A stretch of DNA of 12,657 bases from JBDHZU01 sp039812085 (GTDB taxonomy: Bacteria > Actinomycetota > Actinomycetes > S36-B12 > UBA10799): the NCBI GenBank assembly GCA_039812085.1, contig JBDHZU010000051.1, forward strand, positions 1-12,657, read 5' to 3'. Under the pieces are notes generated by a model. The model made no database searches. It saw only the letters and a program-made list of their open reading frames with translations, and was not told the DNA's origin. A program made the position numbers and the translations under genes. Positions 8,444-12,657 of the stretch are shown in pieces. How positions within the stretch are numbered: position 1 is the first letter of the stretch; each line of letters starts with the position of its first letter.

Positions 8444-11029
8444 ATGGAGAACAAGTACACGACACGAGTTCGGCAAGCGTTAGAGAACGCTGTTCGACTC
8501 GCTACGACTAAAGGGAACCCCGAGGTCGTTCCTGTTCATGTGTTGGCCGCTTTGTTGGAAGACGGCGACGACGGAATCGCTGTGGCATTGCTTGACGACC
8601 TTGGGGTTGATCGAACAGCGCTGAACACCAAAGTTCGGGAACTGATCGGAAAGCTGCCTGCTGCATCTGGCAGTAGCGCTGCCCCTGGTTTGGCTCGCCA
8701 AACCATCGAGGCACTGAATGCGGCAGGAGAACTCGCTGCCGAACGCGGTGATGAGTTCGTTTCTACCGAGCACCTGCTCATTGGTTTGGCGAAGTCTGGC
8801 GGCAAGGATGTCACCGCAGCTTTGGGCAGTGTTGGTGTGACTGCAGAGAAGCTGGTGGACAGTTTGTCCAAGGTGCGTGGGGGAACCCGGGTCACCAGTG
8901 CCGATCCAGAAGACACTTTCCAGGCGTTGGAGAAGTTCGGCGTTGACCTGACCGCGGCTGCCCGTGAAGGTCGGCTTGACCCGGTGATTGGCCGAGACGC
9001 AGAGATTCGTCGAGTCGTGCAAGTGCTGTCTCGCCGCACCAAGAACAATCCGGTACTTATTGGTGAGCCTGGCGTCGGTAAGACCGCTGTGGTGGAAGGC
9101 CTTGCCCAGCGCATCGTCGCCGGAGACGTGCCAGAAAGCCTGCGTGGAAAGCGCCTTATCTCGCTGGACATGGGTGCGATGGTGGCGGGCGCCAAATACC
9201 GCGGTGAGTTCGAAGAACGCCTTAAGACTGTGCTGGAAGAAATCCAGAAGTCCGAGGGGCAGGTCGTCACCTTCATCGATGAACTGCACACCGTTGTGGG
9301 TGCGGGTGCTACCGGTGACTCGGCAATGGATGCCGGAAACATGCTCAAGCCGATGCTTGCCCGTGGGGAACTCCGAATGGTCGGAGCCACCACTCTTGAC
9401 GAGTACCGCGAGCACATCGAGAAGGACCCGGCGTTGGAACGTCGATTCCAAATGGTGCTCGTTGGGGAACCCAGCGTTGAGGACACGATCGGCATCTTGC
9501 GTGGCATCAAGGAGAAATACGAGGCACACCACAAGGTGGCGATTGCCGACTCCGCTTTGGTTGCTGCGGCCACTTTGTCCGATCGCTACATCACTAGTCG
9601 CTTCCTGCCTGACAAAGCCATCGACCTCGTGGACGAATCTGCCAGTCGACTTCGCATGGAAATCGATTCTTCGCCGGAGGAGATCGACAGTTTGCAGCGC
9701 AGTGTTGACCGGTTGAAGATGGAAGAGCTTGCGCTGGCCAAGGAATCTGATGCCGCATCCAAGGATCGGTTGGAACGGATTCGGGCAGATCTGGCGGATA
9801 AGGAAGAAGAACTTGTCGGACTGCGTGCTCGTTGGGAACAGGAGAAGTCTGGCCTGGACCGCGTCGGTGATCTAAAGATCCGGATCGACGAACTGCGCAT
9901 GACGGCTGATCGCGCCCAACGCGACGGTGACTTCGAGCAGGCGTCCCGGATTCTTTATGCCGAGATTCCGCAGCTTGAGGAAGAACTCGAAGAAGCCAGT
10001 TCAGCGGCTGAAGGTCGCGCAACGATGGTGAAGGAAGAAGTCGGCCCCGACGACATCGCCGAGGTCGTCGCATCCTGGACCGGAATCCCTGCTGGCCGAC
10101 TGTTGGAGGCAGAGACCCAGAAGCTGCTGCGGATGGAAGACGAACTCGGCAAGCGAGTGATCGGGCAACGCGAACCGATCCAGATCGTGTCCGATGCAGT
10201 TCGACGCAGTCGTGCGGGAATCGCTGATCCCAACCGACCACAGGGATCGTTCATGTTCCTTGGCCCGACGGGTGTTGGTAAGACCGAACTGGCCAAGGCG
10301 TTGGCTGGGTTCCTCTTCGATGACGAGCGCGCAATGGTTCGCATCGATATGAGTGAGTACGGCGAGAAGCATTCCGTCTCACGCCTGGTTGGGGCCCCTC
10401 CCGGATACGTCGGTTACGAAGAAGGCGGCCAACTCACGGAAGCCGTTCGCCGTCGACCGTATTCAGTGATTCTGCTGGACGAGGTGGAGAAGGCTCATCC
10501 AGAAGTTTTCAACGTGTTGTTGCAGGTGCTCGATGATGGTCGCTTGACCGATGGTCAGGGCCGCACAGTCGACTTCCGAAACACAATCCTGATCCTCACC
10601 TCAAACCTGGGTTCGCAGTTCCTCATCGACGAAAACTTGCCGATGGAAGAACGTGAACTGAAGGTCATGGATGTTGTGCGACAAGCGTTCAAGCCAGAGT
10701 TCCTTAACCGGCTAGACGGCGTCATCATGTTCGATCCGTTGACCACTGACGAGCTCACTCACATCGTGGACTTGCAGCTGGCCGATTTGCAGCAGCGTTT
10801 GTCTGATCGTCGCATCGAACTAGACGTGACCGATCCTGCGAAGGAATGGCTGACCCTGCGTGGCTTCGATCCCCTATACGGGGCTCGACCCTTGCGTCGT
10901 CTTGTGCAAACCGCCGTCGGTGATCAGCTCGCCAAGGAGATCCTGGGCGGAACTGTCCTGGATGGTTCGACCGTTGTCGTCGATGTCGATGCCAGTGGTG
11001 AGGCTCTGTCGGTTACGCCTATCGGCTAG
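8444..11029 (+). CDS. clpB: ATP-dependent disaggregase ClpB (Hsp100)
   Basis: This 861-residue AAA+ hexamer pulls polypeptides out of aggregates with help from DnaK/DnaJ/GrpE. The N domain (about 1-145) has two Clp-N repeats. NBD1 shows Walker A GEPGVGKT (207-214) and Walker B VTFIDE (275-280). The coiled-coil M domain, which distinguishes ClpB from ClpA and ClpC and docks DnaK, spans about 405-525. NBD2 has Walker A GPTGVGKT (607-614), then Walker B ILLDEVEKAHPEV. The length is typical. The ATG at 8444 is preceded by AAGGGGAG (8431-8438). Only 44 bp separate it from hspR and they contain no HAIR site, so it probably rides on the dnaK operon transcript or a weak internal promoter. This is the last core-type gene before the CRISPR segment; the 62 bp after it hold no recognisable terminator. 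Confidence 0.98.
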   Translation: MENKYTTRVRQALENAVRLATTKGNPEVVPVHVLAALLEDGDDGIAVALLDDLGVDRTALNTKVRELIGKLPAASGSSAAPGLARQTIEALNAAGELAAERGDEFVSTEHLLIGLAKSGGKDVTAALGSVGVTAEKLVDSLSKVRGGTRVTSADPEDTFQALEKFGVDLTAAAREGRLDPVIGRDAEIRRVVQVLSRRTKNNPVLIGEPGVGKTAVVEGLAQRIVAGDVPESLRGKRLISLDMGAMVAGAKYRGEFEERLKTVLEEIQKSEGQVVTFIDELHTVVGAGATGDSAMDAGNMLKPMLARGELRMVGATTLDEYREHIEKDPALERRFQMVLVGEPSVEDTIGILRGIKEKYEAHHKVAIADSALVAAATLSDRYITSRFLPDKAIDLVDESASRLRMEIDSSPEEIDSLQRSVDRLKMEELALAKESDAASKDRLERIRADLADKEEELVGLRARWEQEKSGLDRVGDLKIRIDELRMTADRAQRDGDFEQASRILYAEIPQLEEELEEASSAAEGRATMVKEEVGPDDIAEVVASWTGIPAGRLLEAETQKLLRMEDELGKRVIGQREPIQIVSDAVRRSRAGIADPNRPQGSFMFLGPTGVGKTELAKALAGFLFDDERAMVRIDMSEYGEKHSVSRLVGAPPGYVGYEEGGQLTEAVRRRPYSVILLDEVEKAHPEVFNVLLQVLDDGRLTDGQGRTVDFRNTILILTSNLGSQFLIDENLPMEERELKVMDVVRQAFKPEFLNRLDGVIMFDPLTTDELTHIVDLQLADLQQRLSDRRIELDVTDPAKEWLTLRGFDPLYGARPLRRLVQTAVGDQLAKEILGGTVLDGSTVVVDVDASGEALSVTPIG

Positions 11030-11091
11030 CGGTTTCAAGAGCTGGCTGACATTTGCCGGGAACTCATGTGCATCGGGTAACGGAATTGAAG

Positions 11092-12207
11092 CTAGGCAAG
11101 TTGATCTGGGACTGGCATTTTTCCTGCTTCCGTCCAGAAGTCTGTACGCCCAGCATGCCGTCCGTACAGGAGGAACTCCACCTTTGCGGGCCGTCCACCC
11201 TTGGGTCGACCAGGCATGGGGACGTGAAACTTACGCTGCCTTCCCAGGAGATAGAACTTCAGAGACAACACGGCGCCATGCAGTAGCTCCTGATGTGTCG
11301 CTATCTGTCTGGTCAGTGGGACGTAGGTACGTCGGTCAAACCACTCCTTCGTGGTCTGGATGGCAACGTCAGTGAGGTCTTCCACTGGTGTTTCTGAACG
11401 AATCCAGGTCTGTAGTAGTTCTTGTTCGAGGAGGCCGCGGTAGGGCTCCATCAAGTCGTACACGAGAGAGGGATAGTCAGTCGGTTCGTGCAGGAAGCCA
11501 TGAAACGGAGATAGGTGGTGGTATGCGATCCACCGTAGGACCACACCGCTAGTGAATTTTGAGACCGCGTCTAGCGCCGCTCCTGCCGGATTCTTAAGCA
11601 TGAATGGTGCCGTGTTGGTTTCTCCAGCGACAGGTCGCGGAGGTCGCCGTGTCCATTCGGGGTGCCCAGTTGTCCTGCCCAGATATTCCATGTAGGTACG
11701 CCAATATTTCTTTGCATGTTGCGCTTCGATGTTCCTCAGATGAGCAACCGATGCGCGGCCCGGGAGTTCAGCGGGAGGAATCAACCACGACATTGATTTG
11801 AACTTCGCGAGCAGGAGTTGTCGGGAGATGTGTGTCGCCAGTTGCGAATTCTGGCGCTTCACGAGTTGGTGGCTGATCGTGTCGTCCGGGTCTGGTCGCC
11901 ATCCAGCTGTGATGTAGACCGGCCGCGCCATGTGGCGACGGTGCAGGATGATCGGGACGCCTTTTCGCGCTATTGAGTCGAGCATCCTCGGGGACAAAGG
12001 TGTGGTGGTATCCCCATAGATCAAAATGCTCGAGATGTCACTAAGGTCGGTGGTTACCTCGCCGCCGTTGTATACGAACTCGAATTGTCCGCCTCGTTTC
12101 AGCTCGGCAGATTGCAGGTATGGCAGCCACAGAGGGGCGCGCTGTTTGCTGGACCTTGATTCATGCATAAAAAGCTGATTCAAGCGAGAAACTATGCTCG
12201 TTTTCAT
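11092..12207 (-). CDS. cas1: CRISPR spacer integrase Cas1, stand-alone type V-C/V-D-like
   Basis: This 371-residue protein shows the Cas1 pattern. A beta-rich N-domain includes ISSILIYGDTTTPLSPRMLDSIARKG (about 58-83) and VPIILHRR (84-91). An all-helical catalytic domain follows with RQLLLAKFKSM (129-139) and RNIEAQHAKKYW (158-169, metal ligand Glu161). HGFLHEPTDYPSLVYDLMEPYR (236-257) carries His240, Asp251 and Glu254. The 14-residue His-Glu spacing fits the Glu/His/Glu set of known Cas1 enzymes, so it looks catalytically intact. After ~325 there is a basic extension (GRPKGGRPAK) not usual for short Cas1 proteins. No cas2 is in the window. In type V-C/V-D, Cas1 alone is known to integrate ~18-bp spacers, which fits the adjacent array. 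It is transcribed away from the array and converges on clpB with 62 bp between. The start has only a weak GAAGAGAG ribosome site. Confidence 0.88.
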   Translation of the reverse strand: MKTSIVSRLNQLFMHESRSSKQRAPLWLPYLQSAELKRGGQFEFVYNGGEVTTDLSDISSILIYGDTTTPLSPRMLDSIARKGVPIILHRRHMARPVYITAGWRPDPDDTISHQLVKRQNSQLATHISRQLLLAKFKSMSWLIPPAELPGRASVAHLRNIEAQHAKKYWRTYMEYLGRTTGHPEWTRRPPRPVAGETNTAPFMLKNPAGAALDAVSKFTSGVVLRWIAYHHLSPFHGFLHEPTDYPSLVYDLMEPYRGLLEQELLQTWIRSETPVEDLTDVAIQTTKEWFDRRTYVPLTRQIATHQELLHGAVLSLKFYLLGRQRKFHVPMPGRPKGGRPAKVEFLLYGRHAGRTDFWTEAGKMPVPDQLA

Positions 12208-12302
12208 CTTGATTGCTACTCTCTTCGGCAGTTGACAACTCCACAGCGTTCAGGGAAACCCTTTAGTTTCAGGGGATTAGAGCCATTGCCCCATGGTTTC
12301 CT
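12208..12302 (+). ncRNA. Structured gap between cas1 and CRISPR: leader and candidate scoutRNA/tracr-like element
   Basis: No ORF is visible in this 95-bp gap. Hairpin A: GAAAC (12255-12259) pairs with GTTTC (12266-12270), and the six-base loop is CCTTTA (12260-12265), the exact reverse complement of TAAAGG, bases 19-24 of every repeat. Just downstream, TTCAGG (12268-12273) is the reverse complement of CCTGAA, bases 3-8 of the repeat. Hairpin B: AGCCAT (12281-12286) pairs with ATGGTT (12293-12298), one G-U, loop TGCCCC. Type V-C/V-D effectors are known to need a short RNA with only a few bases of complementarity to the repeat, so this is a candidate. The gap is also the natural place for the array leader. 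Transcription is not shown. Confidence 0.35.
12230..12240. promoter_or_regulatory. Palindrome AGTTGACAACT containing a TTGACA hexamer
   Basis: This is a perfect 5+5 palindrome about a central A, midway between divergent cas1 and the array. On the plus strand it includes an exact -35-type TTGACA (12232-12237); on the minus strand TTGTCA. No good -10 box follows at 16-18 bp on either strand, so promoter activity is uncertain. It could be a regulator or integrase docking site. Confidence 0.3.
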
Positions 12303-12657
12303 CACCTGAAGTCAGAGGGTTAAAGGCTTCGTGAAACGGCCTCTGCACCTGAAGTCAGAGGGTTAAAGGCTTGCACAGCTTGGTCAGGGCACCTGAAGTC
12401 AGAGGGTTAAAGGCCGAATCACCGCATCCGGGCACCTGAAGTCAGAGGGTTAAAGGCTATCCGCCGAGCTGCCCAACACCTGAAGTCAGAGGGTTAAAGG
12501 CGTGTGTTGGGAATCATCAACACCTGAAGTCAGAGGGTTAAAGGCCGAAGTCTCGGCAGAGCAACACCTGAAGTCAGAGGGTTAAAGGCCTGCATTTGCG
12601 TGTGCAGACACCTGAAGTCAGAGGGTTAAAGGCGATCACCGCAAGCCACAACACCTG
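12303..12657 (+). CRISPR. CRISPR array with 25-nt repeats and 18-19-nt spacers (truncated at right edge)
   Basis: Eight complete identical 25-base repeats start at 12303, 12346, 12390, 12433, 12477, 12521, 12565 and 12609; six bases of a ninth start at 12652. The repeat begins CACCTGAAG and ends GGGTTAAAGGC. Spacers are 18, 19, 18, 19, 19, 19, 19 and 18 bases and all differ. The 5' part of the repeat can form a small hairpin (CTG/CAG around AAGT), leaving a single-stranded GGTTAAAGGC tail next to the spacer. Short repeats with this AAAGGC end and ~17-19-base spacers are what I recall for type V-D (CasY/Cas12d) loci and their V-C relatives. Transcription from the cas1 side is assumed from that 3' end. 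Perfect repeat identity suggests a recent or active array. The effector is not in the window. Confidence 0.95.

Noticed and set aside
8480..9573. Two long minus-strand open frames opposite clpB (about 350 codons each)
   Set aside because: They overlap each other and clpB in different frames and show no motif. clpB has all its Walker motifs in the plus-strand frame.
11092..12207. Cas1 as a casposase or an array-free solo Cas1
   Set aside because: No polymerase B gene, terminal inverted repeats or other casposon genes are seen, and a matching array lies 95 bp away.
12590..12608. Spacer 7 contains a CTGCA/TGCAG inverted repeat
   Set aside because: A 5-bp self-complementarity in one of eight spacers is not remarkable, and the other spacers show none.
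12303..12657. Array as a plain tandem or REP-type repeat rather than CRISPR
   Set aside because: Repeats are identical while the 18-19-base intervals are all different and near constant in length, and a catalytically complete cas1 is adjacent.

Overview
The window looks like a moderate-GC Actinomycetota chromosome. The evidence is a dnaK-grpE-dnaJ-hspR operon ending in an HspR-type MerR repressor, a perfect HAIR operator (CTTGAGT-N7-ACTCAAG) upstream of dnaK, a dCTP deaminase of the bifunctional actinobacterial type, and a large membrane-bound HdrD/GlpC-like Fe-S reductase. From memory, mycobacteria carry the same genes in the same broad chromosomal region, though more spread out.

Layout, left to right. 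(1) 2-328: the C-terminal end of an alanine/lysine-rich helical protein, closed by a strong terminator (349-390). (2) 507-1070: dcd, with a GTG start set by a Shine-Dalgarno sequence. (3) 1198-3417, minus strand: a 739-residue Fe-S oxidoreductase with five membrane helices, two 4Fe-4S motifs and two CCG domains. (4) 3549-4148, minus strand: a lipoprotein resembling secreted AroQ-type chorismate mutases but apparently lacking a catalytic lysine. A 9+9 bp inverted repeat overlaps its start codon. (5) 4149-4375: a divergent regulatory region with the HAIR site and two 5'-UTR hairpins. (6) 4376-11029: dnaK, grpE, dnaJ, hspR and clpB, tightly packed on the plus strand. Together they form the DnaK/ClpB refolding and disaggregation machine plus its own repressor.

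(7) 11092-12657 is the accessory part and the most interesting. A lone, divergent cas1 (minus strand, catalytic E/H/E set intact, no cas2 in the window) is followed across a 95-bp structured gap by a CRISPR array. The array has identical 25-nt repeats and only 18-19-nt spacers (period 43-44 bp). It runs off the right edge after eight full repeats and six bases of a ninth. Very short spacers, 25-nt repeats ending in AAAGGC and Cas1 without Cas2 are, as I recall, the features of the rare type V-C/V-D (Cas12c/Cas12d) 'mini-integrase' systems that use a scoutRNA. No effector lies in the window. Since clpB is only 62 bp from cas1, an effector would have to lie to the right.

The gap between cas1 and the array can form a 5-bp hairpin whose loop, CCTTTA, is complementary to TAAAGG in the 3' part of every repeat. 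This makes it a candidate scoutRNA/tracr-like element or leader structure. I ran no searches: the type assignment rests on recognised motifs and recalled family features.
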